A stretch of DNA of 64,000 nt. Origin: Anas platyrhynchos (Eukaryota; Chordata; Aves; Anseriformes; Anatidae). The DNA is taken from NCBI RefSeq assembly GCF_047663525.1, contig NC_092602.1, positions 11,281,501 to 11,345,500 on the forward strand, in the 5' to 3' direction. Made by a program: the position numbers and the translations under genes. Each line of letters starts with the position of its first letter. The stretch's first letter is position 1. The notes under the pieces were generated by a model. The model saw only the letters and a list, made by a program, of their open reading frames with translations. It searched no databases and had not been told where the DNA came from. Below, piece after piece: positions 25,201-34,900 of this stretch.

Positions 25201-28200
25201 TTTTGTACCTGATTAGCTTCTACTGAAAGTGCCTCTAGCTGCCCTTCAAGTCTCATCTTCTCCTTTAGCACCTGCAGCATTTCATCATGAGTTCCTGCGA
25301 TAGAGCTTTCCATAGATACACTGGAGACAGATACCACACACAGATAAAAGAGTCAGAGAGTACAACACTCACCTAGTTGAAGAAAAGGGAGTCTGAAATT
25401 AAGAGGTACTCAGACTCCTTAAGATAATATGCTTCTCATCTAAACTAGAAATTAGGATACAGTTTCTAATTTTATGATGTATCCAAAGCACAGCGAAACA
25501 ACCTTCATTACCATCCAAAGAGAAAGACATTAGATTCACACTGAAGTTGTGTGTATTAGCTTTCTATATTTGCAGCAACTAGGATTTATTGTGGTACCCA
25601 TATATTTGTTACGTTTACAAAAGCGCAATGGTTGACTTCAGTGTGTTCTGTAGCTGCATATCCCTTTATAAGCAGACAAACGGACATAATGTGAAAAACA
25701 AAACCTCCACAAATGTTGTCCACAACACCTGCTTTAATGCAGAAGTTCCTGAGAAACAGCAACAGCTAGTGCAGAAGAAAAAATAGGTATTCAGCTAAGG
25801 GAAAAGTTTAATACCTATTACAAACACACAAGCTTGTGAGACTACTGTTAAAGGACTGAAGAGGTTAAGAGTGTATAGGACAGGACTCTTAGCATTTCAT
25901 GACTTGAGGTCTGAAAGATACATAGATCAGGTAAACGACCATAGTAAAAATCACCATTTGAGACAGTTATATCAACACTTTCAGGCTTTAAAGACCAATG
26001 CCACAAAAGTGATTCAGTGAATAAACGGAGCAAATACAGATAGAAGCAATTGCTAGGAGACCATTTAAAACATTCTATCAGTGTCAAAACTATTTTACTC
26101 TAAAGATATATTAAGTAGGTACTCTGTGAAGTGACCTTTCAGTTTCTTTTAGAATCCATAAGTTAAAAGCTGATTTGATCATGACGAACACGAACTGGAT
26201 CCAATGCTAGTAAGAGATAAGAGTAACAGACTGCCTATCCCCAAAGAGCACAACACCGTAATCATCTCACTGCCCACCAATCTTTCTTACCTGCTAGAAA
26301 TACTGTCTCTCCGGCTCCGTACTTCTCCATTAAATTCTTGCTCTTGGGCTTGGTGCTCCACTGCTGCAGCCTGCAGCACCTCACTGATGGAAGGAAATTG
26401 CCCCATGGCATCAGGATGTATCTTCTGACCATTTATTGTATATGGAATGCTCTGTTTGCCTTCTGCATTCTGTAAACTGTTAAACACCACTTTTCCTGAC
26501 ACGCTGCTGTAGGTAGAGCTGTCGCTTTCATTTCCATCCATCCTCATTCCCACTTCACTTCCATCAATCTCTGAAATGCTATCTCCTGCCAAGGAGGAAT
26601 TCTCTATTCGATCATCTGTGTCGGAGGGTAGACTAATCTCAGAAACAACTGACGTTGGACCACTTCTGCTTTGCTTCAGCATCCCACCAGGTAAGTCAGT
26701 AGCCAGAAGACTCCCGGTAGCATTTCTAGAGTCTGAATCTTCACTTCTGTAGTCAGCCAAGGACCGGATCTTACTGGACTTTGAAGATTTTGAACTTCTT
26801 CTCTCTTTTGAGGATGCTGGAAGTCCCAAGCTGCCCAGTTTGGGTCCCCTGGGGACACTGGTCCGCAAAAAGGAATATTCTTTTGTCATTGCTACAGTGC
26901 TAGCTCTTGGCAAGATTTCTGGATTTAACATCAACTCAGGATCTAGTGTGCTGGAGGGCCGGTTTTTGGATGTAGACTGATTGGATGAAAAGAAAACAAA
27001 AGAAAGTAAATTCCAGAATGTTACATTTGAACTAGCATCAAGGATTTGTTTTGTTGTAGAACTTAAATATTAATATAAAAGCTTTAAACTTTTAAGTTTC
27101 TGTATCATTTCATGAATGAGGTAAACTACATGTATGGCAACAATCAAGACTAAATATAGACAGGTTGAAAGCAATTAAGGTAGAGTCTAAATACTGAAAG
27201 ATATAAGAAAAAATGGAAATTAAATAATTCAGATTTGGAATAATTTTTCTTAAATTTAAGATTGCCTACCATTTTGTTTTTGTTTTTTCCTATTTCGGGT
27301 AGCAATAAATAGCGTTACCAATGCAATAACAGAGAAACAATATAGAGAACCAATTCCAGAAGAAAGAGATTTTTTTTTTCCATATCTGAAAAAACTACTG
27401 AGTATTTGAAGCACAGCAAACAGAATTTAAAGCATAGACTGTATAAGTTCCCATCAATAACTGAATCTAGAACATCTGTTGGGTGGTACTCACTCTTTCT
27501 TGATGTCTCTTCACTCTATATTGTTTGAGCTGCTCTTCTAACCGTCTTCTTGCTTGAAGTCTTATTTGTTCTTCATTCTCCAATGGGAGTGAAGACTCTA
27601 CTGAGCCTGTAAGTGAAAGGTGCCTTTACAGTCAGAAAGAAACCCCCAACACATGCAAATATGATGCAAAAGGAAAAAGCCCCTTCTACCATCAGCAACA
27701 TGCTTCATGCTTAAGCAAAGAACGCAAGGAAAGCCCGTTGCATGCACCTCAGAATACCCTTCTCTAATGTATCTTTGTGTAAGCATTAATAATGATTGCA
27801 TTATTTCAGCTTTCCCGTTTGCAAATACTGTCGCTCTTCTGAGTATATATGAAAAGAGAAAGATCTTACAGCAAGAACAAAACTATTACTATCTCATCTG
27901 TTCTGCACTTGTAGTAGTACTGAAATTAAAAAACTAAGACAGACCTACACAGTCTACTCATTCCTTAAAGGCCTGAGAAAGGCTATTTATTAGATAAATT
28001 TTCTACTTTGTTAAATCACGTAAAGTCTTTCTAAGAGTAATGCTTTTAAAAAAACATTATTGAAGATGCCTGGAGCATTAGACACCTCACTATAAAGGCT
28101 TTGCCTTTCTACTCCCATGTTTATTACTTATCTTAAAATCACCTGGTTGTGCTGTGTTTTTGTTAGTCTTTTTATTTATTTATTTATTTATTTTTAAGTT

Positions 28201-31200
28201 GTCACCTATTATTTCTAATAATAGAGAAGGAAGATGAGAATAGCTTCAGTCCCAGAAAACATAAATTCCCGTCCAGTGTGAGAATGATTTTTAAATGTTA
28301 AGGCACGTGCTTTAGTTGCAGCAGAGAGTGATTTACTGAAAGAAAATGAATTTTAGTTTAAAGTAAAAGCTTACTGCCAAAATGACACTTAGTCCAAGCT
28401 GAAATGATATTACAGATTTTACAGTCAGGCTCAGAGAAAAAAGCTTTATGCAGCAATAGAAAGCAGGGGCGCTATCATAAACAGATGCTTACACAATTCT
28501 GTTTCTTGCATGGGAAGACTTAGTTTGAGAGACTGCAAAGCTTCTTTTCTAAGAACTATGCCCTCAGCACTAGTTCCCTGAGACTTCCTTAGGCTGTCAT
28601 GGAAACCAGTCACACCTGGGGATGACTCTTGACCCTGAGGACTGCTGGTGGGATCAAAAGATATAGGAGAGTCGGGGAAGAGCGACTCTGGCCCATTCTG
28701 GCAGGCATCCGCTTTGATGTTTATCTTCAGACTTTCCTCTTCATTTGGCACTTCACTGACGCTAACACCGGTAGCTGAAAGAGAAAGTTTCACTGAGATA
28801 CTCCGTTTGTCTTTACACTGCCACATAAAAACAACACCAACACTATTGCCTTTAGACTGTAAGAATATAGATTGCTAATGACAATAAAACAATTTTATAA
28901 AGTATGTTTCTTCTGGTCTTTTAAAATGAAGAAACACTTTTAATTTACTTTAATATAGTGCCTTCAGACAGGATCTCAAAAGTGGCCATGAATTATTTTC
29001 AAAATGTCGTGTGGGTTTCTAAATCGTGTTAGATTTAGAAGCATTGTACACCAAATATAAGTAATGTAATCTGTGTCACACTGAGCAGCAACCTACTACA
29101 AATAAGACGTGGCAACTGCAGGCCTCTGCTGAGTGATTCAGCTCTTTGGTATGCTTCTGGGTACTGGTGAGAAAGCACCCACCAGCCCAACTCCCAGCAT
29201 GAATTTCTGATTTTTATACAGAGTTTAAAAAATTTCCAAGAAGATGTCTCCAATCATAAGTACTGCAGAAAAACTTATGTGAATTAAAAGAATAAATCTA
29301 GCAATTATAAGGCAATTCAAGAACCACTTTAATACCAATCTTATCTTGACATATCTGTGTGTTGTTTTTTTTCTTCTTTCCCATCATCAAACATGCATCT
29401 GCAATAACAGCTCAACACTTCATAGGTTTGTATTTGGATTTCTCACACATGTGCACTTCAGTTGGTTGGGTACTACTGATGTTTATGAAAGTGCTGTTGC
29501 AACAAAACTATATATCTAACATTAAATGCATTATTTTAAATCTCAGTAAAACAACTCAAACAAGCAGGGAACTGGAATAGCCACTCATTCTGTTCACATA
29601 CCATATACCACTGTAGTAACTGGAACTCATCAGGATATATGGAAGATTTTTTTTTCCCCATAAAGACATATGAAAACATTTAGCATTTTTAATCAAAGTA
29701 TTTGCAAGCAGAAGAATCAAGTTTCCTCTTTCTATTTTCTCTCCCCACAGCTACAGACTTGAAAAAGCAGTTTCTTGCTTTTTTTTTTTATTATTTTTTT
29801 TTAAATGATGTCGGGAAAACACAGAACTGAGAAACAATAAATTAGTAAAAAGATCCTCTCAAAATGTGTTTCTAAGATACATATGCACAAATATTCTGTA
29901 TCCAGGAAGTTGATCACAGAGATTAAAGAAAGCTTTATTGATTTTGATATCGGTCCTTTACCATATTGCTAGTAAACTTTCCCCCCATATTATGGATTAC
30001 TACAGCCCTCTGAAAACAAAACAATTCAAAAATAAAGCTATTCATCTACGTGGTGAACATGTAAGCATACCTCTTTAATTAAATAAGCCATGTGGGAAAA
30101 AGCCAGAGGTAAGAAAGTAGGACTTTTTCCACTGCTACCCATTTGTTCCCACCTCTGTGGTACATCCTCCCTTGAGCCAGCACAGATGTTTGTAGGGTGA
30201 ATTAGCACAGAGGAAACTGAATGAGAAAACAATGTGGATAAAAAAACAAATATCTAAAACTCTCAGCTGTAAGTGGCCTGAACATACCAGTTCACTGAAT
30301 TTTGAATTCAAACACTTTCAGGTTGTGTTTTTTTTAATCACACAGAGAACATTTGAAGGCCATTTTACCCTGAATCAGTTCTCTGATTCAGCCCACCATG
30401 ATAGAAGGGATGGATATAACAAGGACACAAAGGAAGAAGGAAAATGGGATTGCTTTTTTAATGACCTACCAATGTAAGTCAGATGAAGACATTCTAAAAC
30501 TGCAGCTTAGATTGTCAAAGGAAAAATTAAAAGAGAGGTGAGTGTTATGAATAGTACAAGCAAACAAAAATAATGACACCTTACACAATGAGAAATATTG
30601 TTTCTGCTCATCTTTCAGAAACTGCAGCTATTACTGCATCAAGTTTATACCTTTTTTCTATTTTTTATCTTCACATCCATGAGTGGTACCCATATATAAA
30701 AGAGATACTGGAGCAAAAATCTAGAAGAATGGTTTCCTGGCAACTTCCTGAGGCCATGAGACACTCAGAATCTAAGTGATGCCTTGACCTAAAGTTAGTG
30801 TCAAAACAGCTGTGGTCAGAACAGTGGGGGAGGAGATGCAATTAGACTGAAAATACTAGAGACACACACTACCTATTTGTAAGCCACAGTTCAATTGTTT
30901 GCACAATGCTCAAGATGGGAGAAGGCAGGAAAGTATGATCTCCAACTTCATAAAAGATGAGTGAATCATCACACAGTTACGCTGAGATTGTGATAAAGGG
31001 CAGCACGACAAACACAAAGTCTTAGGACTCCACTTTCCTGCCCACTACAAGATGCCAAATCTGCGACACCAGGGGAGGGCAGAACACTAACAACATCACG
31101 TGATGAACTCCGTAGCAGCAGAAAGGTTTCCCTTACATAAAGGCCCTGTATACTTTTGTGCATCTACACAGCCACAGCATATAGACCCCCCTCCACCCAC

Positions 31201-32177
31201 CTATCACCACACCCTCATATATCAACTTTTCCCTAGACATCTGTAGTGGAAACGTAGAAACTTCAATTCAATACAATAGAAATATCTTCACCATGACAGT
31301 AGTTAAGTAATGGCATGAGTAGAGAGGCTGTTGAACTCCCCCAGTGGAGATTTTCAAAATTCAGCAGGACAAGAGCCTAAGCAACCTGATCTAACTTAAA
31401 AGCTAGATCTGCTCTATGCACGAGATTGGACTAGATGACCCACAGAGGTGCCTTCCAACCTGAAGTTTTCCATGACTTGGTAATCTACCCAGATCTGTGT
31501 GTGCATTCTTAAGTTTCTTTTAAGCAGCTGCATTATTTTCTTACAGAGCTTGTCTACATTATTTTGAGACAATTTGGGTGAGATAATTTGGGGAATACAT
31601 ACCAGCATCTCTCTTCCATTATGGAAGTTTGGAGAGACTTTTTGAGTACGTTTTATTTTTTGCCTAATGGAATTAACCGAAAGAAAATCGTATGCCAGAA
31701 TAAAAAATTCCATTGCTGAGCATACTCTACAACAATCATTTCAGAACTGTCAGTTCTAAAGAACTTTACACATACATTCTTGGAAACATTTTCAGAAGAC
31801 AGAATAATACATGAAAAACACATGCTCACTTGATGGCTAAGAGTAGTTAAGTGAACACTTTGGATTTGTTTTGAAATACTAAGTTTTAAAATAGAAAAGT
31901 TTTCTCATACATAGAAAGTTTGGTGAAGGCTATGGCTCTGCATAATACTGTACAATAAATTCTTGACCTCAAAGACAAAGCCCCTAAGCATCACCCAAAC
32001 AACAGAATCGCAAGTTGTTAAGAAGTTCACATGAAATAACTTACTGTTCATTTCATCTCTCGTAACTGGCAAACCTGACTTGGCTTTACAATCCAGGAGT
32101 TCTTCAGAGGTGTGAGGCACCCCATTGCTGCTTCTGTCATCCAACAGAACATCCTGCTGGACAGATGAGGAGTCCAT
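10065..32177 (-). CDS. GOLGA3: GOLGA3 (golgin-160), complete coding region, 23 coding exons
   Basis: Golgin A3 is a peripheral protein of the cytoplasmic face of the Golgi and acts in membrane tethering, dynein-dependent Golgi positioning and apoptosis signalling (family knowledge). The exons, all flanked by GT-AG, join in frame to 1514 residues; human has about 1498. The head (about residues 1-400) is Ser/Asp-rich and holds the conserved block LDPELMLNPEILPRAST. Residues about 405-1400 are nearly continuous coiled coil (for example QVRQWYQQQLVLAQEARVRL-type heptads), and the tail is short and variable. The start ATG at 32177 is in a strong Kozak context (ACCATGG). Resemblance to human golgin-160 runs the full length from memory. 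Neighbours are ANKLE2 downstream and an unnamed CUB gene upstream, divergent. Confidence 0.96.
11295..11449 (-). CDS. GOLGA3: GOLGA3 coding exon 22
   Basis: Acceptor TTAACCAG|AGGAAA, donor CTGAA|GTATGG. 155 nt, residues 1394-1444 plus two bases. TPVKIPDCPVPAALLEELLK and SKEPLKNLNSCLRQLK match the human tail. Confidence 0.94.
12410..12574 (-). CDS. GOLGA3: GOLGA3 coding exon 21
   Basis: Acceptor CTATCTAG|AATATC, donor AAGAAG|GTATTG. 165 nt, residues 1339-1393. It encodes TQKDKFMLQAKVSELKNSMK and LLQQNQQLKLDLKHGK, matching human. Confidence 0.94.
12977..13099 (-). CDS. GOLGA3: GOLGA3 coding exon 20
   Basis: Acceptor TTGTTAG|GTGGAA, donor CTACAG|GTATTT. 123 nt, residues 1298-1338. It encodes VEDLKWEVEQKEREIETLKQ, matching human MENLKWEVDQKEREIQSLKQ. 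Confidence 0.94.
13304..13436 (-). CDS. GOLGA3: GOLGA3 coding exon 19
   Basis: Acceptor GTGTAG|GGCAGA, donor CAAGAG|GTAAAA. 133 nt, residues 1253-1297. It encodes EDEKHSQEVSQFQQELAEAR and SQLQLLQKKLDDKLSEQP. Confidence 0.94.
14229..14368 (-). CDS. GOLGA3: GOLGA3 coding exon 18
   Basis: Acceptor CTTTGTAG|GTAGCA, donor CTGCA|GTAAGT. 140 nt, residues 1207-1252 plus two bases. It encodes AHNRRHYKAAFLELNEIKKE, matching human GHNRRHFKAASLELSEVKKE. Confidence 0.94.
14884..15000 (-). CDS. GOLGA3: GOLGA3 coding exon 17
   Basis: Acceptor GCTACAG|GTTCAG, donor GAACAG|GTAATG. 117 nt, residues 1168-1206. It encodes VQAVLKRKEEEDQQMQQL and LQASLEKEKSKVKDLKEQ. Confidence 0.94.
15566..15763 (-). CDS. GOLGA3: GOLGA3 coding exon 16
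   Basis: Acceptor GGCTACAG|CTTCAG, donor CTACAG|GTATT. 198 nt, residues 1102-1167. KKLALELEHERGKLTGLSQS and NAALREHNNILETALAKREA match human. Confidence 0.95.
16385..16528 (-). CDS. GOLGA3: GOLGA3 coding exon 15
   Basis: Acceptor GTCTTTAG|GAAAGG, donor GATGAG|GTGATT. 144 nt, residues 1054-1101. It encodes ERIQALESELQTVSKSK and LEKELQEVISLTSQELEE, matching human. Confidence 0.94.
17132..17348 (-). CDS. GOLGA3: GOLGA3 coding exon 14
   Basis: Acceptor CACTCTAG|GGCCAT, donor GCTCAA|GTATGC. 217 nt, residues 981-1053. It encodes KRLGSDLTSAQKEMKAKHKA and YENAVGILSRRLQESL, highly conserved with human. Confidence 0.94.
17450..17585 (-). mobile_element. Old LINE (CR1-like) reverse-transcriptase fragment
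   Basis: On the minus strand the translation GVIYLNYSKAFGTVSCSIL followed by LVKYGLAKWTI resembles the conserved RT core of CR1 and related LINEs (consensus of the type YLDFSKAFDTVSH). About 45 codons are recognisable, and the catalytic region is incomplete. It lies in GOLGA3 intron 17349-18179, in the sense orientation. Family assignment within the LINEs is uncertain. Confidence 0.7.
17860..17873. repeat. Homopolymer run C14
   Basis: Fourteen consecutive C on the plus strand, so G14 in the GOLGA3 pre-mRNA sense. Confidence 0.9.
18180..18274 (-). CDS. GOLGA3: GOLGA3 coding exon 13
   Basis: Acceptor TTTTAAAG|TCCTTG, donor AAAAA|GTAAGT. 95 nt, residues 950-980 plus two bases. It encodes SLQFDKEQMASLAEENQSLK, matching human SLQFDKEQM. 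Confidence 0.92.
18814..19077 (-). CDS. GOLGA3: GOLGA3 coding exon 12
   Basis: Acceptor GTGTAAG|GTCATG, donor CTACAG|GTATGG. 264 nt, residues 862-949. The segment VMVEAYRRDASSKDQLISEL is near-identical to human. Confidence 0.95.
19224..19610 (-). mobile_element. CR1 LINE 3' end
   Basis: This is a reverse-oriented CR1 tail. It opens with agaatcacagaatggat, the complement of the CR1 terminal motif, and continues through 'ggttggaagggacctctgg', 'acctgttccagctctctgtc', 'aagaagtttttcctcat' and 'cttctcttctccaggctaaac'. It is about 390 bp, 5'-truncated, without a coding frame, and lies in a GOLGA3 intron in the same sense as the gene. Confidence 0.92.
20334..20411 (-). CDS. GOLGA3: GOLGA3 coding exon 11
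   Basis: Acceptor CTCGCAG|GTAGAA, donor CAGAAG|GTAAGC. Only 78 nt (26 codons). It encodes VENLQQENASLKKQVQKVKE, then QFLQQK, matching human VEHLQQETAALKKQMQKIKE. Confidence 0.93.
20819..21187 (-). CDS. GOLGA3: GOLGA3 coding exon 10
   Basis: Acceptor TTTCTCAG|GTCAAG, donor AGCCAG|GTAAGA. 369 nt, 123 codons, residues 713-835, all coiled coil. The block LQQEHLDLMKQFTMTQETL matches human LQQEHLDLMKQLTLTQEAL. Confidence 0.95.
21468..21629 (-). CDS. GOLGA3: GOLGA3 coding exon 9
   Basis: Acceptor TGCACAG|GCTGAC, donor GATCAG|GTAGAC. 162 nt, residues 659-712. It encodes ADMLDQEAAFMQIQEAKTMV followed by EEDLQRKLEEFEDEKEQL. Confidence 0.95.
22540..22677 (-). CDS. GOLGA3: GOLGA3 coding exon 8
   Basis: Acceptor CTTCCAG|GCTGGG, donor ATTGAG|GTGAGG. 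138 nt (46 codons). It encodes GQMTQAGVLEHLKLENVALS and a heptad-rich tail, matching human GQMTQAGLLEHLKLENV. The intron before it contains a solo LTR. Confidence 0.95.
22988..23518 (-). mobile_element. Solo LTR of an avian endogenous retrovirus
   Basis: A 531-bp element begins TGTTGTGGTTTAACC and ends AACTAGGACA, with the TG...CA ends of an LTR. Read on the minus strand it opens TGTCCTAGTTTCGGCTGGGA, which I recognise as the start of an LTR class common in bird genomes. The (TTA)n-rich stretch and the complement of 'gagttgcgataaag' fall where R/U5 lies in that class. Flanks CCTGG and TCTGG look like a decayed 5-bp target duplication. No internal viral sequence remains, so it is a recombination-derived solo LTR in a GOLGA3 intron, in the sense orientation. 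Confidence 0.85.
23576..23778 (-). CDS. GOLGA3: GOLGA3 coding exon 7
   Basis: Acceptor TTTTCTAG|TTCATG, donor ATACAG|GTATT. 203 nt, residues 545-612. It contains QLERTTLTNKLKASETEI and SLQNVRQWYQQQLVLAQEAR, conserved with human. Confidence 0.95.
24377..24683 (-). CDS. GOLGA3: GOLGA3 coding exon 6
   Basis: Acceptor CATTCAG|GCTCTC, donor CACAG|GTGGGT. 307 nt, residues 443-544. The block TLKQSCWDLERAMADLQNTL and AKNASLASSNNDLQLAEEQY are near-identical to human. Confidence 0.95.
25209..25320 (-). CDS. GOLGA3: GOLGA3 coding exon 5
   Basis: Acceptor GTCTCCAG|TGTATC, donor CAG|GTACAA. 112 nt, residues 405-442. It encodes EMLQVLKEKMRLEGQLEALS, the start of the coiled coil. Confidence 0.94.
26291..26976 (-). 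CDS. GOLGA3: GOLGA3 coding exon 4 (large head-domain exon)
   Basis: Acceptor CCAATCAG|TCTACA, donor AGCAG|GTAAGA. 686 nt, residues 177-404. It carries LDPELMLNPEILPRAST, TKEYSFLRTSVPRG and SSKIRSLADYRSEDS. The caspase motif SEID|G (Asp 314) is equivalent to human SEVD311. A short Gly/Glu/Met stretch after SEIDG appears extra relative to human. Confidence 0.95.
27494..27606 (-). CDS. GOLGA3: GOLGA3 coding exon 3
   Basis: Acceptor CTTACAG|GCTCAG, donor AAAGA|GTGAGT. 113 nt, residues 139-176, phase 1 to 0. It encodes LPLENEEQIRLQARRRLEEQ and QYRVKRHQER, which match human. The human caspase-3 site STD139|S reads SVE-S here, an Asp to Glu change. Confidence 0.93.
28170..28195. repeat. (TTTA)n simple repeat
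   Basis: About six TTTA units in a GOLGA3 intron. Confidence 0.85.
28493..28774 (-). CDS. GOLGA3: GOLGA3 coding exon 2
   Basis: Acceptor TTTCAG|CTACCGG, donor TTGT|GTAAGC. 282 nt, residues 45-138, phase 1 in and out. The blocks SPGVTGFHDSLRKSQGTSAEG and LSLPMQETELC match the human head region. The site aligned to human caspase-2 target ESPD59 lacks that sequence here. Confidence 0.93.
31255..31475 (+). mobile_element. Diverged CR1 fragment
   Basis: The sequence retains CR1 3' landmarks in order: 'aatatcttcaccatgacagtagttaagtaatggc', 'gaggctgttgaactcc', 'ggactagatgaccca' and 'ggtgccttccaacct'. It is strongly diverged and lacks the terminal motif. It is antisense to GOLGA3 within its first long coding intron. 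Both boundaries are approximate. Confidence 0.72.
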
Positions 32178-32395
32178 GGTAAAAACAATCCAGATGCAGT
32201 GAAGTGTTTCTTTTAAGTTTCCTGCCAAGTGAACTACCAAGTCCGGTTTCTCTCCATTAGCAACATCAGCATTGAGATGTTAGGCAGGCGCAGTTTTCGG
32301 AGCTTTTCAGCTGTTGGTGTGCAGCAGTCAATAATTCCAGGAGATCATGAAAACAGCTTGCAGCCAAAGTTGTAATCAGCAAGGAACTGCATTCT
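32045..32395 (-). CDS. GOLGA3: GOLGA3 exon with start codon (coding 32045-32177)
   Basis: Coding part: 133 nt, residues 1-44, starting MDSSSVQQDVLLDDRSSNG, comparable with human MDGASAEQDG. The donor is ACA|GTAAGT at 32044-32043. Bases 32178-32395 would be 5' UTR, entered by a pyrimidine-rich acceptor TTTATAG at about 32397. No other ATG lies in frame just upstream, so M at 32177 is the natural start. Confidence 0.85.
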
Positions 32396-34545
32396 CTATA
32401 AACAAATGTATTTCATTTACAAACATTCCTTTGGGCTTTGAAAATAGCAGTTAAAAAGCAAGCAGTACTCACAGATTATCCACCAGCCCACCAACCTCAA
32501 CACACAGAACCAAGATAACAACAGAGACAATAACAAAGTATCCAGAGCTTGTGAATAGGAAGTGATCTATTTAACAGCTTTTTTATTGTCACTTTTTTTT
32601 TTAAGTTGCATTACTACACCAGTGTAACAATGCAACAACATCGTATTCAGCAAGATACCTCATTTAAGATCTCTGTCCCTTTTAATGGAAATGTTTCCTT
32701 GGTCTCTGCTTTAATAAACTGGACAGTGTTCAGAATAGCATTCTGCTCTGTAAATCACAGCCTGGACTTTCATACCACATATTTCATCTGAAGGACCTAA
32801 TGCAATTTAAGTTGCAATTACTTTAGTTAGAATGCAGGAGGGAATTCAGGCTTTTTATTTATTTAACTGACATCATACTGTTTACTTGCCTGCAGAGCAA
32901 CCAGTACTTATCACTGCACAGAGCCCGAGCTACTAATTACAGCGTGCGCTGGTAGTGAGAACAAGGCCCAGGCTGCAGCCCAGTGCTGGCCTTCTCCTAC
33001 AGTGAGTCAAGAGGAAGATTTCCAAGCACAGTTTTTATAGCATTTGCAAATCATTCACTAGGCATTCAGATTGTGCCTGTAGTTATCAACCTTGTCAATT
33101 GCTACAATTTGATAGAAGCTGTTGTAAACAGTCACTTCAGCTGTCTGAATTTTGTTCAAATAGATACTGACAGCTGAATTCAGATTATGAGACGTTACAG
33201 ATTCCTGTTTATCAGAGAAAAAACAGAAATCCCCAGTTAAAACTTGTGGCCAAAGGGGAGGATTTCAGGTCAGAGATATTTTAGCTGCATTTTTACAGAC
33301 ATTTTGAGCAACATTCCTCCCATACCTCTGGAGAGCCCTGGTGTACCTGCTACTGTACCAAGCCGCCCTGGCACACTGCTCATCACCAGGACACCACAGA
33401 AGCTACCAGAAGTTCAGGTACACAGGACTAGATCAGTGCCCAGGCCTCCTGGCCCATACAGGTGAGCCGGGAAGCTGCCAGACACCTGAGGCACGGTTCT
33501 GAAACTAAAAGCCCCACTGAGCAGAAAGATGAAAACCTCCACTGGAATTTGGCTTTAAAAGCGTTTCTGTGTCAGAAAGCTTACAATGGGCCGTCTGAAG
33601 GAACAGCTGTCACATGGCAGACAGACAGCACACCGAGTGACAAAGAGGAATCACAGACAAAAGGCAAGGACGACTCAGAGGCTGCTCACACCTCTGCAAA
33701 TCCAGAGGACGTTCCAGGGTTTGTAATCCGCCAAGAACAGCGCCTTTCCTTGCCACAACAGCGCTCACTGTCAGAGGGCATTTAAAAGCACCTCGTTACC
33801 AGCAGGGTCTCCTGTGTGACCCCTCCCCATTACAAGGGGAACACGTTTCGGCCTCAAAGCCCCTCGCACCCCCGCCTCAGCACCCCCACCGCCACGCACA
33901 CCCCGCGGCAGCCCAGCCGTGCCCTCAGAGGACCGCAGCGGCACCGCCCCAGCCCTGCCGGCCGCTCGGAAGGGCAGCGGGGCCCGGCTGGAGGCAGGCA
34001 GGGCCGGGCACCCCAGGCCCTACACCCGCGGAGCCGGGCCCCGGCGGCTCCCCGCTCCCCTCAGGCCCGGAGCCGCCCCTCCCGCCCTCCCCACCCCCGC
34101 GGCGGGCACCGCGCCTCAGCCGCCCCCTTCTCCCACCTCCCGGCCGAGCCCCCCGCAGACCTGGGGCCGCCCAGGCCGGCTCTGCCCGAGACGTGGCGCT
34201 GCCTCCGCCGGGAAGGGGAGGAGGGCGCGGCGGTGCAACGGGCTTCTCCCTCCCTCCCCGCCGCCCTGCCCGCCCGGCGCCCGCCGCCGCCTCGCAGCCC
34301 CCACGGGCGCGGTGCCCGCCCCGCCGCCGCCTCCCTCCCTCACGCAGCCGGGCCCCTCAGCGAGGAGCCGCGGCCGCCGGGGGCAGCCGGGCGGGCGGCC
34401 GATGCCGGCGGGGCGGCTGGCAAGGAGGCGGCTTTTCCTGACGGACCCTTCCGGCAGCGGAGGGAGGGGCAGAGGCTGCCTCAGCCGGGCCGGGCCTCCC
34501 CTCAGAGCCGGGGCAGGGCCAGCCAGGGTGTCCCCGCTGCCTCAC
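32396..34545 (-). other. GOLGA3: GOLGA3 first intron (inferred)
   Basis: The region lies between the start-codon exon and a candidate untranslated exon in the CpG island. It holds AT-rich DNA to about 33250, then DNA of rising GC content. Plus-strand ORFs at 33244-33785 resemble no protein I know and appear to be composition effects. Confidence 0.5.
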
Positions 34546-34860
34546 CTGCTTCACGCTGGGAAATTAAATGCGTGCCGAGGAGCGACGCGCCCCTTGCAGC
34601 CTCTCTCGTCCCTCCCCGCCGCGCTTGCTTCCCAGGCGCCGCGGCCTGGAGAGGTTTCGAAACGCCTCGGTCGGTGCCCGGGGGGAGCTGCCTCGGTTTG
34701 GGAGCCTCGGGAGGTTTTGTGCCCGAGGACGAGGCACCGGAGGTGTCCCCGGGCTCGCTGCCGAGCCTTTGAACGCGGTGGGAACCGGCAGGGTGCGGCC
34801 GGCAGGTGGCTCCGAGCCTCTGCTGCCAGCCAGCCTCTGTCACTGCCCGCCCCGGGCACA
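33820..34860. promoter_or_regulatory. GOLGA3: CpG island and promoter of GOLGA3
   Basis: About 1 kb of very GC- and CpG-rich DNA lies 1.7 kb upstream of the start-codon exon, with many GC-box-like motifs and no TATA box. It is the natural promoter for GOLGA3. Long overlapping ORFs of Pro/Arg/Ala composition on both strands are artefacts of base composition. The island ends abruptly at a T-rich tract (34901-34990). Confidence 0.82.
34546..34750 (-). other. GOLGA3: Candidate untranslated first exon of GOLGA3
   Basis: A consensus donor AAGCAG|GTGAGG on the minus strand (exon end at 34546) sits inside the CpG island. It could join the acceptor at 32397-32396. The transcription start is not visible, and the right end given here is only a placeholder for the island's upstream half. 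This is inference from splice signal and position. Confidence 0.4.
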
Positions 34861-34900
34861 CCGTGCTGCTGCTTGGTCGGTGCTCAGCGCCTGGGTTTCG

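Larger units (their letters stand above)
10276..32044 (-). other. GOLGA3: GOLGA3 introns
   Basis: There are 22 introns between the coding exons, from about 200 bp (13100-13303) to 3.3 kb (28775-32044). Repeats recognised inside them are listed separately: an RT fragment at 17450-17585, a C14 run at 17860-17873, CR1 at 19224-19610, a solo LTR at 22988-23518, (TTTA)n near 28170-28195 and a CR1 piece at 31255-31475. In the other introns longer than 300 bp (for example 11450-12409, 13437-14228, 16529-17131, 25321-26290, 27607-28492) I see only AT-rich unique DNA. Confidence 0.75.

Noticed and set aside
33244-33785. Two adjacent plus-strand ORFs (73 and 107 codons)
   Set aside because: No signal, motif or homology I recognise; they could be part of a divergent noncoding RNA but nothing supports coding.
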